This document shows, piece by piece, positions 33,840 to 45,759 of a stretch of 64,000 nucleotides of DNA; position 1 is the first letter of the stretch; each line of letters begins with the position of its first letter. Source of the DNA: Diabrotica undecimpunctata (Eukaryota; Arthropoda; Insecta; Coleoptera; Chrysomelidae); the NCBI RefSeq assembly GCF_040954645.1, contig NC_092804.1, positions 38,159,753 through 38,223,752 of the forward strand, given 5' to 3'. Below the pieces are notes generated by a model. The model was not told the DNA's origin. It made no database searches and saw nothing but the letters and a program-made list of their open reading frames with translations. The translations under genes and the position numbers were made by a program.

Positions 33840-34840
33840 TTGTTTATTATAATTGAAATCCAGGTGCCGCTTAACTTGTGTCTCAAAACATTTTGAACGT
33901 TTCCGCCTCGTATCCTACTGGAACCATTGACATTCAAATCTCTTATCAATGACCAATATCGCCTCATAAACTGAGTGCCGTTCGCACTTGGTACCCTCCA
34001 TTAATTCTTAGTTCCAGCTTTTAACATCTGACAGAAAAGAAGGTACACAAAATGGCGCCTAACGTCAGGCGCCATTATATACGCTAAGACTTTATACACA
34101 TATTGAGTGCCAACCACACTTGAAAATCGGGGGGTTATAACTGTAAACGTAAATGTACAAAATACGGAAAAACTATTAAACAAACTTATCCTTGAAGCTG
34201 CTATAACTTTAATAAATCTAATAAATCGAAAGAAAATATAAAGACTTTTTCCCATAAGAGTTATTTTTTCATAATTGACCTCTCTAGTTAAGAAAATGCT
34301 GTTTTGAATTTTTCAATTTTTGCAACATATTAATTTTTTTATTTTGTTTCAGGTAAGAATTATCTTCATATAATACAATCCTAGAACGTGGTAAGTCTCT
34401 AAAGAAACTAAGTTAATATAATCATTAAAAAGCCAATTTATGTGTTCATTTTAAAAGACGGAATGACGATGATAGTGAAGTAATCTTGTGGCATCCAGCG
34501 ACAGCTTAAAACTGAATTTATTCGGTGATTTGTCCGGTTTAGCGTTTACATAAACATATCAGGAAAACGAGTTTCATAATGTTCTTGTAAAATTTCTTTA
34601 AGAATCCTATTTAGTTATCGCCGGATTATTCCACCAAATGTTAAAATGTCAGTAAATCAAAGAACAAAAACATTTTGTCGGATTTCCTATTTAATTTTGT
34701 CTGTTCGTTCTTACTTGTTTCTATTGGTTGTGCGTTTATTAAAGGCTCCGTTTAGCAAGATCTTTTATGCAAGGCTAATATGCGAACTAAAAAACAAAAA
34801 CAAGAACTTAGATGAGCCTTGGATGTACATTTATAAGAGA
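33840..34840. other. Unassigned stretch with a GC-rich hairpin
   Basis: AATGGCGCCT (34051-34060) pairs perfectly with AGGCGCCATT (34067-34076) around AACGTC. The surroundings are AT-rich and I see no gene. Confidence 0.4.
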
Positions 34841-34844
34841 ACTT

Positions 34845-35213
34845 TTCTTAGGGTGCCTGTCCGTTCCGAACGTTGGCGATCATTATGGCTATGATGACTT
34901 TGTTGGTTGCTATACGGAATAGCTATGTTAAGGTCTTTTCTATACTATGCTCTCAGGATAGCAAGCCAGGATATTCTTCTTCGTCCTGTGGCCCTTTTTT
35001 CTTCAATTTTACCTTGCAAAATGCATTGGAGTAGCTCATATCTTCCTTGATATCTTGAAATCCGCAGTTGTGTTCATCCTCCGTAGTACTTCTTCATTGG
35101 TGACTTTGTCTGTCCATGGTATCTTCAGGATCTTTCTGTATAACCGTAGCTCAAAAGCCTGAAGTTTTGATAGAGTTTCCGCCTTCAATGTACACGTTTC
35201 TACTCCGTACAGT
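34845..35213 (-). pseudogene. Non-LTR RT C-terminal relic, GGCACC-ended
   Basis: The minus strand reads LYGVETCTLKAETLSKLQAF, then ELRLYRKILKIPWTDKV and TNEEVLRRM, the same family as at 3.1 kb, followed after frameshifts by KKGPQDEEEYPGLLS-like remnants of the GPGRRR tail. The low-coordinate end, AGGCACCCTAAGAA on the minus strand, matches the family 3' terminus. The 5' side stops at the LYG motif, exactly where the next transposon's inverted repeat begins. Confidence 0.85.
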
Positions 35214-35565
35214 GTTTAATGTTCTACATTTTAAAATAAAATTTCATTATACAAGATGATACACATTACAGTGATGACGTTATCGACTCTTTTTTAAATG
35301 TAACACCCTGTATTTTAGGACATTTTTAGATCGATAAAAATGAGATGATTTCAAAAAAGTATAATACTCGGGTCTAATGGATATAATTTGAAAGATATAC
35401 GCTTAGAAAATAAATTATTTATTATCAATTACAAAAAAGTAGCCTACTTCTAGTTTTTGGTAAACTGTAATTATTTTTAGTAACGTTAATTAACAATTAA
35501 GTAGTACAATAGTTGTATTAATTCGTGAATGTCCTGTATTATTACTTAGAATTAATTTTAAGTAT

Positions 35566-37146
35566 AAATGAATTTGAGTGTAAATCAAAGAATTGAAATA
35601 CTCATGATGATTGGGTATGGAGACAAATCGCGAACTCAGATGGAAGTGTGTAATTTATTTAATGATAAATATCCAGAAATACCCATCACGCAGTCAACAG
35701 TATGTAAGATTGAAATGAAATTTCGAGACTGGTACGGTTGAGAATACACGCAAATCGGGTCGTCCCTCATAACTTATGTTACAACATTAGATGTTCTACT
35801 TGCTTTTGAAGAAGATGCGCACACTTCTGTTCGTAAGGTTAGTAGTTATCTCGATGTTTGCAAAATAACGGTACACAAAGTACGTAAAAGTAAGTAAAGT
35901 AAGTAAAATGTACAGTTGTACAGGAATTAAACGAGGATGATCGAGGTTGTTACACGTGCACCAAATGTCGACATTAATATTTGTATCTATAACAAACATA
36001 TAGAACCAGTACAAAGATTCCAGTATCTTGGTTGCTGGATAACAAACGATCTTGGCCACGAGATCGAAATACGTGCTCGTATAGAATATGCTATGTCCGA
36101 ATTTCAACGAATGAAAAAAATTCCTAATAAACTCTACGTTATCGTTGGATATCCGATACCAATTTGTAAAAACGTTTATTTACTCCATATTGCTAGACGG
36201 AGTGGAACAGAAAAACGAGTTATCTAGGACATATTTACAGAGGAGAAAAATACAACTTCCTACGACTTATAATGGAAGGGAAAGTGGAAGGAAGAAGAGG
36301 TCCAGGAAGAAGAAAATGCTCCTGGTTGAAGAATGTAAGAGACTGGACAGGCATGGACACACATTCGATACTAAGAACAGCTCAAGATAGAGAGCAATTT
36401 GCTGTAGTTATAGCCAACCTTCAGTAATGGAGACGGCACCTTAAGAAGATCGAGATAAAAGAATACAATTTTACGAAATAATGATGGATAACAGCCACCG
36501 AAACCCTCTCTTGGTTCAAAATATTATTTTTTCTAATGAGGCTACCTTCAAATTAAATGGCGAGGTCAACCGTCAGAATTTTAGATACTGGGCAAAAGAC
36601 AACTCCAACTGGATGCGGGAACATCATACACAATACCCGCAAAAGGTAAACGTATGGGCTGGCATTGTATGAAATAAAATCATTGGACCCTACTATTTCG
36701 AAGGTAATTTAAACGGGCCAGCATATCTTCAGTTTTTAAGTAGGTATCTCGTACCTACTTTAGTTAATTTATTCCCCAGTACAATTAATCTTGGAGGTTT
36801 TGATAAAAGTTTATGGTTTCAACAGGATGGTGCGCCTCCGCATTATGCTTTAGAGGTTCGAAGGTACCTAAACGAAATGTTTCTGAACAGGTGGATTGGA
36901 AGACGTGGACATATTGAATGGCCAGCGAGGTCGTCAGACCTCAATCCTTTGGATTATTTTATGTGGGGTCATTTAAAGAATGTTGTTTATAAAACGAAAC
37001 CTGCAAATATTGGAGACTTAAAAACAAGAATTCGTAAAGAAATAAACAATATTTCTCAAGAACGCATAAACAAGGTTCTACAAGAATTTACACACCGTTT
37101 GGGTTACTGTCAAATACAACAAGGGCTACAATTCGAACATTTCTGA
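35566..37146 (+). pseudogene. Tc1/mariner-type transposase, split and mutated
   Basis: N-terminus: NQRIEILMMIGYGDKSRTQM and VCNLFNDKYPEIPITQSTV, a helix-turn-helix region of the type N-x-x-R-x-x-YP-x-x-P-x-x-xTV. After a frameshift, the frame reaches ELNEDDR and is interrupted at 35946. It resumes as FYEIMMDNSH and then NIIFSNEATFKLNGEVNRQN, where the expected FSDEATF catalytic D is N. A TGA at 36670 follows WAGIV. The last part holds LWFQQDGAPPHYA, RRGHIEWPARSSDLNPLDYF and the stop at 37146. The second and third acidic positions are intact. Confidence 0.88.
35946..36447 (+). mobile_element. RT C-terminal fragment inserted in transposase, 7-bp TSD
   Basis: This truncated retrotransposon copy encodes PVQRFQYLGCWITNDLGHEI and EIRARIEYAMSEFQRMKKI, then, after an internal deletion and frameshift, EEKYNFLRLIMEGKVEGRRG, PGRRKCSWLKNVRDW and AQDREQFAVVIANLQ. 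The end is AATGGAGACGGCACCTTAAGAA, the family 3' terminus. GATCGAG lies on both sides (35939-35945 and 36448-36454). With the copy and one GATCGAG removed, the transposase frame runs straight through. Confidence 0.9.
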
Positions 37147-37423
37147 TTAAATCATGTATTAATTACTGGATTACTTTCAAGTTATTTATTATAATTTATT
37201 AATATTATAAATCAATAAAAATTAATTTTCTAAGCGCATATCTTGAAAATTATATCCGTTAGACCCCCGGTATTTACTTTTTTGGAATCAGCTCATTTTT
37301 ATCGATCTAAAAATGTCCTAAAATACAGGGTGTTACATTTAAAATAAGAGCCGATGACGTCATCATCTTAATGTGTATCATCTTTTATAATGAAATTTTG
37401 TTGTAGAATGTAGAACATTAAAC

Positions 37424-38540
37424 TTAAAAATCGACGTGTTTTAGATTTTTTTAAAAAGGCTTTTCATTTAAGAAATATCGAATTTATTCCATACTTTACG
37501 GTCACACTGTAAAACCATTATATAATTTTAAACCAAATAACAACATAATATAGTACTTAGTTTTTCCTCCTCATATCCATGAATTCTTGCGGAAGTGAGC
37601 TGTGCCATAAAAACTGTGCTATCAATATTTCAAACCTAGTATAAAAGATTTACTTAACAATTTTTTGACAGTAATTAACAATTAAACAGTAAATTGGCAG
37701 TGAATATATTGTAAATAAATGGCTTTTATTTTACTATACCGAACTTAAACTTTATATCTGTCTAAATATCCTCGTCGAGATATATAAAATATATTTTATG
37801 TATATTTTTAAATACCGATTATGGTTTATATAGACATAAAAATAAACTGTTGGTGGAACTAACTATTCACTCCTAGACCATTTCGATTGTTAATGTGAGC
37901 TCCTCAGTGATGTAGGTAGTATACTGACGATATATTCAGCTATTAACTTTATTTGTGAAGAAGGGAGGAGACACATTTTCCTCTCGAGATTTATAGATTA
38001 GATGCCATTAAACAGATATATCCCCAGTTATTTTCTAATAGTCCCTCAGAACATGTGGTGTGGTGCATTTGTTGGAAGATGTTGCGGTGTCTTGTACTGT
38101 TATTTATATTAAATTAGATATATTAATTAAACTTCCTTACACGGAATTCATTTATAATGCAAAGATGTATTGAAGGTTAGAAATACCGAGGCAATCGTGT
38201 TGTGTAGTTACCAAATGTTTTTAAAGAACAGTTAAAATCCTGTGGCCTATTTTTTAAACCAATTCTTTCATTCAAATAGAAAGTCAAAAAGATTTTGTTT
38301 CATATGAATATGTTAAATAGTATATTTGTTAACTCATGCATAAAAACCGAAATATTATACTTAAGTTATCACTGAGTCAATGTTGTTTTTAATAAAATAC
38401 TTGGAAGACAACCTTTGAATATTCAGTTACAGAGTGGTGCTATGGATCAAAAAAATTAAAAAAAAAACTCATTGTTTTCATAAGGAAGTGCCGAGTGAAA
38501 CGGAGAAAACGCGTCAAGAATAAACATTTGGTTAAAGGGA
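37424..38540. other. Unassigned AT-rich stretch
   Basis: No ORF or repeat identity is supported. The sequence just inside the right TIR border is AT-rich and non-coding. Confidence 0.3.
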
Positions 38541-38680
38541 TATATTTAAACTGACTACCGGAAACATAAGAGGAATAGCATATGAAGAAATAGATCAAGA
38601 TAAAGAACAAAAGGAACAAAAAGTAGATATAGCTCTTATAACTAAAATTAAGAAAAAGTTAAAAGTCATCATAAAAGCTA
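38541..38680 (+). pseudogene. RTE-type endonuclease N-terminal scrap
   Basis: TGNIRGIAYEEIDQDKEQKE and KVDIALITKIKKKLK match the opening of RTE-like endonucleases (TWNVRGI...VDIxxITETKKK); the catalytic E of TETKKK is changed to K in TKIKKK. It is about 45 codons long, with no continuation. Confidence 0.6.
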
Positions 38681-39600
38681 TAGCTGGCTAAGATGGTAAA
38701 CTCTGCACTCGGCTGGATGTTTATTTGGGGTTTGGGCACTTGAAAATACATACTTAGGAACCCTTTTAGCCAAATTTTTAGCTCTTAAGGTGGCCCGTGA
38801 CCCCTATCGTAAAAAATCTGTTTTTTTCGAAAACAATTTTTCGTGAGCGATCCTTTGATTTAAAAAATCTGAAAAAAATTCAAGAACATACATACATAGT
38901 GTCCAAAACCCTCATATTTTCAGATTTTTTGGATCAAAATTGAGCTCAAGAAAAATATTTGAATTTTTCAAAAAAAATTTAGGTTATGTAGGTAATTTTT
39001 GGCAAACTTCTAAATCATTATTTTTCGTATATTTTTTCCGTTTTTTTTAATTTCGTGGTTAGGTTTTACATTTTTTTTGTGTTTTCCCATGGGTTTAGCA
39101 CATAATTTCAATTGTAGGTATATTAATAAATAACGATTTTTGATATATTTTTTTGTTATTTTGAATAGAGCGATCCGGTTTGCCATTTTCAGGCCAAAAC
39201 ATGCTCAAAATACGAAAACCTTAATTTTTATGTTTTTTTATGCTTATAGCACATAACCTCAACTGCATGTGAATGAAGAACGATTTTTCATCGATTTTTC
39301 AGTTTTTTCTAATAGCAGAGTCATTTTCGCCATTTTCACACTGAAACATACATTGATACTCTGAATTCGAAAAAACTGAATTTTTCGCTGATTTTTTACA
39401 AATTTTAAGCACATATCCCCTTAAATGTGACAACAATCCCCCCCCTTGTCCCCTTGTTTATTCGAGTCGTGATTATCATTATTATCTTTTATGGATTAAA
39501 TTAATAAAATAATTATATTCAGTTACATATTTAAACTTTTTTCAATTTCTATTAATAGTAACGAAATATTATAAATGAGTAGTTAGTTACAATAATAGTT
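38681..39600. other. Unassigned stretch with repeated TTTTTCG-rich phrases
   Basis: Phrases such as CGATTTTTGATATATTTTTT, CGATTTTTCATCGATTTTTC and TTTTTCGCTGATTTTTTAC recur at irregular 100-150-base spacing between 38810 and 39410, together with repeated AGCACATAAC. It resembles a degraded repetitive non-coding unit. No ORF. Confidence 0.35.
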
Positions 39601-39831
39601 TTAGTCGTCGTCAATATTTTCGTTTATTATGGGGTCAGTATCTGATGTGATAAATAAGTCTGAAAGTATTTTTGCTGGTCTAATAATTTGTGACTTAGAC
39701 CTTGCATTGCTAAGATCATAAATAATTGCGGCAATGTGAGAACAGGACCCTACAGTTTTTAATTTATTGGCACAGTCACAATCATCGCGCAAAATACTGC
39801 CGTATACGAATGCATGCATGTTGTGCCACAT
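39601..39831 (-). pseudogene. SWIM-type zinc finger ORF end, probably transposon-derived
   Basis: The 76-codon minus-strand ORF contains DDCDCANKLKTVGSCSHIAA, a C-x-C...C-x-H arrangement, followed by IIYDLSNARSK and an acidic C-terminus ending in IDDD. The CxC-n-G-x-CxHxAAxIyxLsxAR pattern is that of SWIM fingers found in C-terminal parts of some arthropod transposon proteins. Only the C-terminal end is open; upstream is AT-rich. The finger assignment is fairly sure, the host protein is not. Confidence 0.5.
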
Positions 39832-39919
39832 ATAAAATTAAAGTTTTATGCCGTGAAAACGCTTTTAATATAAGTGAGTTCTTTTAATATTTTTAATATT
39901 AATATATTTTGAAGCCAAA

Positions 39920-39962
39920 CTTCTATACTGGCGTTGTATTAATTTTTCTCTATAGTAAAATG
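39920..39962 (-). repeat. Copy of a dispersed repeat also at 17154-17196
   Basis: The minus strand shares TTTTACTATAGAGAAAAA and ACGCCAGTATAGAA with the plus strand at 17154-17196, with weaker similarity for about 20 bases on either side. The other copy lies at the start of the hairpin-rich LTR-like segment. Confidence 0.7.
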
Positions 39963-40084
39963 CAAAGCAGATCATCACGAAATTAGTAACACAAAATGGT
40001 TATAAAAGTCCAGTTACTCTTATACCAGGAGTCCGTTATACAACATGTTAACATTTCATTTTGTGTGTAACAACAGAAATATTC

Positions 40085-42023
40085 AAAGACTCCTGTTTAT
40101 TTGAATCACCTATACATTAGGTAGATAAATATTTTTTTTATTTAGAAAAAACATATAATCCACATCAACCACGCAGGGTTATTAGTGGAGTAACGTACAC
40201 AAGAGTTTATTTTATTTACATTAAATAGATGTATAGAAACGTAAATCTTTTAAATAATTTATTACACGGTAAGTGTTTATGGTTAAAGTGGTTTTGATGT
40301 CATCTGAGATTCCATATTTTCTTCTTGTTTCTTCGTGGTACTGGCAGTCAATCAGAATATGCTTCACCTGCAGTTTCTACAGTTTCTGCAGGTTGGAGAA
40401 GATTCTTTGTTGATTAGGAATTTATGGGTCAGTGCAGTGTGTCCAATTCTTAGTCGGTTAGTTATTACTTGGTCCCTTCTTTTGGATGGATTATTCGAGA
40501 TGGTCTTCACAAAGGAATAAATCTTATATAACTTGGTTCCTGAATGTTTCCAGTAGTCTTGCCATATGTTCATACAGTGGTCTTTAATTAGGTTTTTAAG
40601 ATCGGAGTATGGGTAATTTCTTGATTTGGTTGTGTATTGTGAGTTTATTCGACTTGTGTTTGCTAGGTTGTCCACTTTCTCATTTCCAGCTATTCCTACA
40701 TGCGACGGTACCCAGATAAATGCTACTTCTTTTCGAGTTGATTGAATTATATTTATCTCATTTTTTATAGCCGAAATATTGGATTTGTAGGATATATTTG
40801 TTTTACACCTAATAGAGCATTTAATGAGAGTGATGATGGTACATTTATTCTCACTACGTGTTTTGAAGAAAATTAAAGCTTCCAAAATGGCTGTGGTCTC
40901 GCCTGTGAGAATGCAGCAGTTTGTAGGTATGGATATAGTGTGAGTAGTGTATTTACAGTAGTATGCAGCAACATGTCCGTCATGAGCTTTAGAGGCATCA
41001 CTGAAAATTTGGAGATGATAAGGATAATGAGATATCACTTCGGAGTACAAGTGTTAAATGAAAATCGGGTTTGTAGTTGATTTGGGGTATTTTGTGAGGG
41101 TTAAGTCAATGGTAAGTGGTTGGATTGTCCATGGAGGAAAATTTACACTGACTTGTAGAGATCTATTTAGCTTTTCCATATCATCAAAGTTAGAAGATTT
41201 TATTCGTGTTATAAGGGGAGTACTATTTTTAGTTGGTTTTGTAGAACCAATACTGGGATGGCAAATTTGGGAGAATACTGGATGTTGTTTCTGTGCTGAT
41301 ATTTTCCTTATAGAGTTTAGGGATAGTTGTTGGCGTCTAATATACACAGGTGGTTCTTTCGCTAAAACTTGTAAGCTACTAATAGGACTAGTTCTGAAGG
41401 CACCCAGTGCTAATCTCAAAGCTATAGATTGTATGCTATTTAGTTTTTTTTTTAAGCAGTTTTGCTTGCACCACCGTAAGATATGCAACTGTAGTCTAAT
41501 TTACTTCTAATAAGTGATTTGTAAAGGTTAATTAATGTTTTACAGTCGGCACCCCAAAATTTATTAGATAATATTTTAAGTAGGTTTAACCGGTTTTGGC
41601 ATGCTTGTTGTAATTTATTAATATGCACATTCCAATTTAATTTCTTATGGAAAGTTAGGCCTAAAAAACTTACTTCTGTTGACTGCTTTATAGGCAAATC
41701 ATTTAATGTTAAATTAATTGTATAATGAGTGTTATTTTTACTAAAAATTACGTATTGAGTTTTTTCTGCAGAAAAATTGAATCCTGTTTGTAATGCCCAG
41801 TTTTGAAGTCGATTTAACATAAGTTGTAATATATTTGTTGCTGAAACTAGGTTATTAGATTTGGTGTAAATAACAATATCATGCGCGTAAATGCTAGCTT
41901 TAATAGAATAGATAAATATTGCCCATTCGACATTTTTAAAAAATCACAAGCAATTTTGAAAATGTCGAATGAACAATATTTATCTATCTAATGTATAGGT
42001 GATTCAAATAAAAAGGAGTCTTT
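40085..42023. mobile_element. Foldback (palindromic) element split by a retrotransposon
   Basis: The left arm AAAGACTCC...GAATCACCTATACATTAG (40085-40120) matches the reverse complement of 41987-42023. The inner parts TAGATAAATATT and ATTCGACATTTT (41909-41936) pair with AAAATGTCGAAT and AATATTTATCTA (41959-41990). Without the inserted retrotransposon the element is about 165 bp, with arms of about 66 bp around a 20-nt centre. It has no coding capacity. Confidence 0.85.
40134..41908 (-). mobile_element. 5'-truncated non-LTR element with RNase H, 12-bp TSD
   Basis: The minus strand begins at the palm box (AHDIVIYTKSNN, where YADD has become AHD). NFSAEKTQYVIFSK and EVSFLGLTFHKKLNWNVHIN follow, then LDYSCISYGGAS, a frameshift and LRLALGAFRTSPISSLQVLA. 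Next come LQIFSDASKAHDGHVAAYYC and ILTGETTAILEAL, the RNase H D and E positions, with IWVPSHVGIAGNEKVDNLAN and RLRIGHTALTH after them. It ends with a T-rich plus-strand border (poly-A tail). TAGATAAATATT occurs at 40122-40133 and 41909-41920. It resembles I/R1-type Jockey-group elements. Confidence 0.9.
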
Positions 42024-42649
42024 AAGTAAATATTTTTAATAATTTTAATGAAAAAATTACCACTACTGGTCATAATTTGTTATTTTCAATTAAACTTCTT
42101 GTATTGAATCTAAAAAAAAATGATAAAATTACTTTATTCAATTTTAAAAATATTATTTAAAATTAAAAAAAAATATAGTAAACATAGTATGAAGCTTATG
42201 CTAGTAGAAAGCACCACTATCGGTTAAAGGGTAACCTAGCTACTTTCTTTAATTACCTAATATGCATGACTCGCAGATCTTCACAAGCAGTATAGATGTT
42301 CTGAAAGGCATCAGTGAAATAATGTAATTACATATCCGATATATGCAGTGAAGAGATATTGATTCAAATATACTCAACAACGATTTCCAATCCTTGATTA
42401 ATACATTATCTATTATTGCATTGTCCCAGTCTAAGGACAATGACCAGAAATATTGTAAAAATATATATCCGCCAATACTTTTCTTTTTGTTAGGGGAGGC
42501 GCCTCTTGACAAACAGGCGGCTTAAAACAGAAATTATCTCGATAAGGTGACCAGTTAATATCTAGAACTGTTAACTAAATTAAGGTTGACTTATGAAATG
42601 GAAACCAGGAATACATTCATTTGAAAAGGCACGAGAATTTGAATATATT
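42024..42649. other. Unassigned AT-rich stretch
   Basis: An 87-codon minus-strand ORF (42249-42512) has no motif I trust. Nothing else is supported. Confidence 0.3.
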
Positions 42650-43440
<791 letters not shown>

Positions 43441-44585
43441 CGTTTAATAAAAATTATTTAATGAATGCATTTGAAATTTGTTCTATTTTAAAAAATTTTA
43501 TCTCTTTGTAAAATTTATCAATAAATAAATGCACCAAAAAATTTTACCATAGCTCATTATTAAGATTTTTCTATAAACTAAATTCTTTTTTAGTTTTTGT
43601 TATGAAAAAGCTAAAAATCAACAATTTTTATTTTTAATAAATAAATATGTACGAAAATAATTTGGATGAATTTGCATAACTTTTGTTATTCTACTCCTAT
43701 AGAACCTAAAAAAGGGGTTATAGTAGTTACAGTGACTGTTAAAAACACATAATTTTTGTCCAATTCTCTAAGCCAATTTAAACAACTAATATATTATAAA
43801 TAATGAAGTGAAATTTTTTCCTCTCATTTACGTTCTTTTTCAACTTCGTCGAATCGCCCTATAATTCGTTATTTATAATAAATAAATTGACAAAGCAGCC
43901 ACATCATAATGTAGATAATCGTAGCGACAGGCCAACAACATACCGATGTAAATATTATTGTATTCTACGGAATCCCACGCTACGTAGGTACCTGTTTCAT
44001 TATCATAAAAATAAAGACATTTCTCTGGTGAGTATACCTCTTCAAGATCTTTCAGCCATTCAATAAATTAGATAGTTAAATGGTGCTGGTCGATTTCAAT
44101 GTGCGTAGAACTTCTTTTCTACTTATTATGATTATTATTATTATATCTTCATTGCGCTGAAAAGGTCAGTGAGGTATATATTGCATGTGGTAAATGAAGC
44201 AAGGTAATACAGACATCAACGAATTCTACCGATTATTTACAAAAGCTGTAATTAATATTTTTTTAAATGATTTAAATTTTATTATATTTTCAAATATATC
44301 TGGATAAATTGAACATAAAAATGGCTTGTATAACAAGAAATAACAAAACTTAAAAAGTTCGCAAAAATTTGAGCATTTAAAGAAAAAGCTTGTGAATTAA
44401 AAAAGTCTTATCAGTAACAAAAATAAATTTATTGATTAAATAAAATAAAATAAATCATCGTCGAGGCCTTTCATTCCTGGTGGATTATTTGCCGCTCTTA
44501 CATAAGAGTTTGATTCGCTTAAGGCAGTGAATCACTTGGCATTCTTCTTATGTATTGTCAAAGTTTATTGTATGGCTTGGCTGTT
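43441..44585. other. Unassigned AT-rich stretch
   Basis: No gene, repeat or hairpin of note. Imperfect AATAAATTTAT-type words are common, as expected from composition. Confidence 0.3.
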
Positions 44586-44589
44586 ATTA

Positions 44590-45240
44590 CAATTTTTTTT
44601 CACTGATTTCGATATATGCATAGGTCCCTCCAGTTTCTCATTTTCGGGATTTTGATATCTCTCATGACTTGGTCCTCTCATCTCTCGCTAGAATTTCCCC
44701 TGGGTCTTTCAGTTTCTGGCTTCCATCTGGTGACCTTTTCAATCAGTAGGTCGTTTTTTCTACTCTCTATGTATTCCAGCCATCTCAGTGTTTGCGCTTT
44801 AATAAATCTGACGTATTTTGCGATATTTTTTCCCTTCATTATGTCTTTTATTTCATAGTTCATTCTTATGATTTCTCCGTTTTCCATTCTTATCGGGTCC
44901 ATAATTCTTCTTGGGATTTTCTTTTCCGATATTCCTAATCTTTTTTTTTATCTGCGAGGCACATCTTAGCTGCGTTTGTAACTACAAACTACTTTTGTTC
45001 TTCATTAGTCCATGGTATCTCCAGTATGTTTTATTGCCTGCTAGTATTCGCTTCGTTACTTCTTCAGTTCTGTTAGTTTTACCATTTACAATTTACTCCA
45101 AAGTACTTTAATAATTGAACTTTTTCAAAAGTATGTTAATGCGTCTTGTAATATTTCCTTATTCCTTCTCATAAGAACTATGTCATGTGCAATGCTACTA
45201 TTTGTGTTTAGACTCTTGCTTGCTTCCTTAACTCCTCTTC
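44590..45240 (-). pseudogene. Non-LTR RT relic, palm to tail
   Basis: The minus strand gives AHDIVLMRRNKEILQDAL (palm box and following helix), then GNKTYW, and finally VRFIKAQTLRWLEYIESRKN with RWKPETERPRGNSSERWEDQ. It fits the R-x-IKAQRLxWxGHxxRM and RPRGRPRxRWEDQV tail. The LxW-GH has become LRW-LEY. Several frame changes are required. The 3' end and TSD were not found. Confidence 0.7.
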
Positions 45241-45544
45241 TTAAGGCCGATCTGCTGAAACTTAATTTTCGGAGAAGGTTTTAGAAAGCGAGAAAATTAT
45301 ATCTGTTCTTAGAAGTGGAGGGTTAGTGAATAGACAAAACACACAACCTATTGACTTGTTTCTGAGAAGGGAAAGGATCGTAGGCGAACCATAACTTGCC
45401 CTCGATATGAAAATTTGAAAGCGTAGTGTAACTCTTTCAAGGATTTGTTAGCAATGGGCGTAGCTAAAAGAAATTTCTGAACGAATTTAAGCAAACAAAA
45501 AGAAAAATACTGCTAACCAACATCGATTAGAGTGGCCCGTTCTT

Positions 45545-45756
45545 ATCGAGCTCCGAGTTGCCGCTCCGGACATATCCCGGAACGGGGACTCGATGTCGGG
45601 CACGCAACACAACGCGACACGAAAACGGGACTATAGAACCTCATGCTTTCCTGCTTCTTATCCGCAGAAAACGTCATGTGAAGGTCTCATTCCTCAGGAC
45701 TTTCACATGACATGCAATTAAGAGGATTTATCGGGCTTGTCTAGGTGCCAATCCTC
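45545..45756. repeat. GC-rich hairpin cluster
   Basis: Perfect stems: ATCGAG/CTCGAT (45545-45550 with 45589-45594) enclosing TCCGG/CCGGA (45565-45569 with 45577-45581), GTCATGTGAA/TTCACATGAC (45673-45682 with 45702-45711), and GAGGATT/AATCCTC (45722-45728 with 45750-45756). The middle one has an inner GGTC/GGACT pairing reminiscent of the units at 32.4 kb. There is no ORF. It may be LTR or leader sequence of a retroelement. Confidence 0.6.
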
Positions 45757-45759
45757 CCT

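Larger units (their letters stand above)
35214..37423 (+). mobile_element. Tc1/mariner-type transposon with ~210-bp TIRs
   Basis: The left end GTTTAATGTTCTACATT and the right end AATGTAGAACATTAAAC begin inverted arms of about 210 bp (35214-35425 and 37212-37423). Internal shared words include TGATACACATTA, GTAACACCCTGTATTTTAGG and ACATTTTTAGATCGATAAAA. Between them lies a transposase broken by an RT insertion. Without that insertion the element is about 1.7 kb. No clean TSD was visible. A family with long TIRs and a DUF4817-like N-terminal domain is common in insects. Confidence 0.85.

Noticed and set aside
41058..41510. 150-codon plus-strand ORF
   Set aside because: It is antisense to a well-supported minus-strand non-LTR pol frame.
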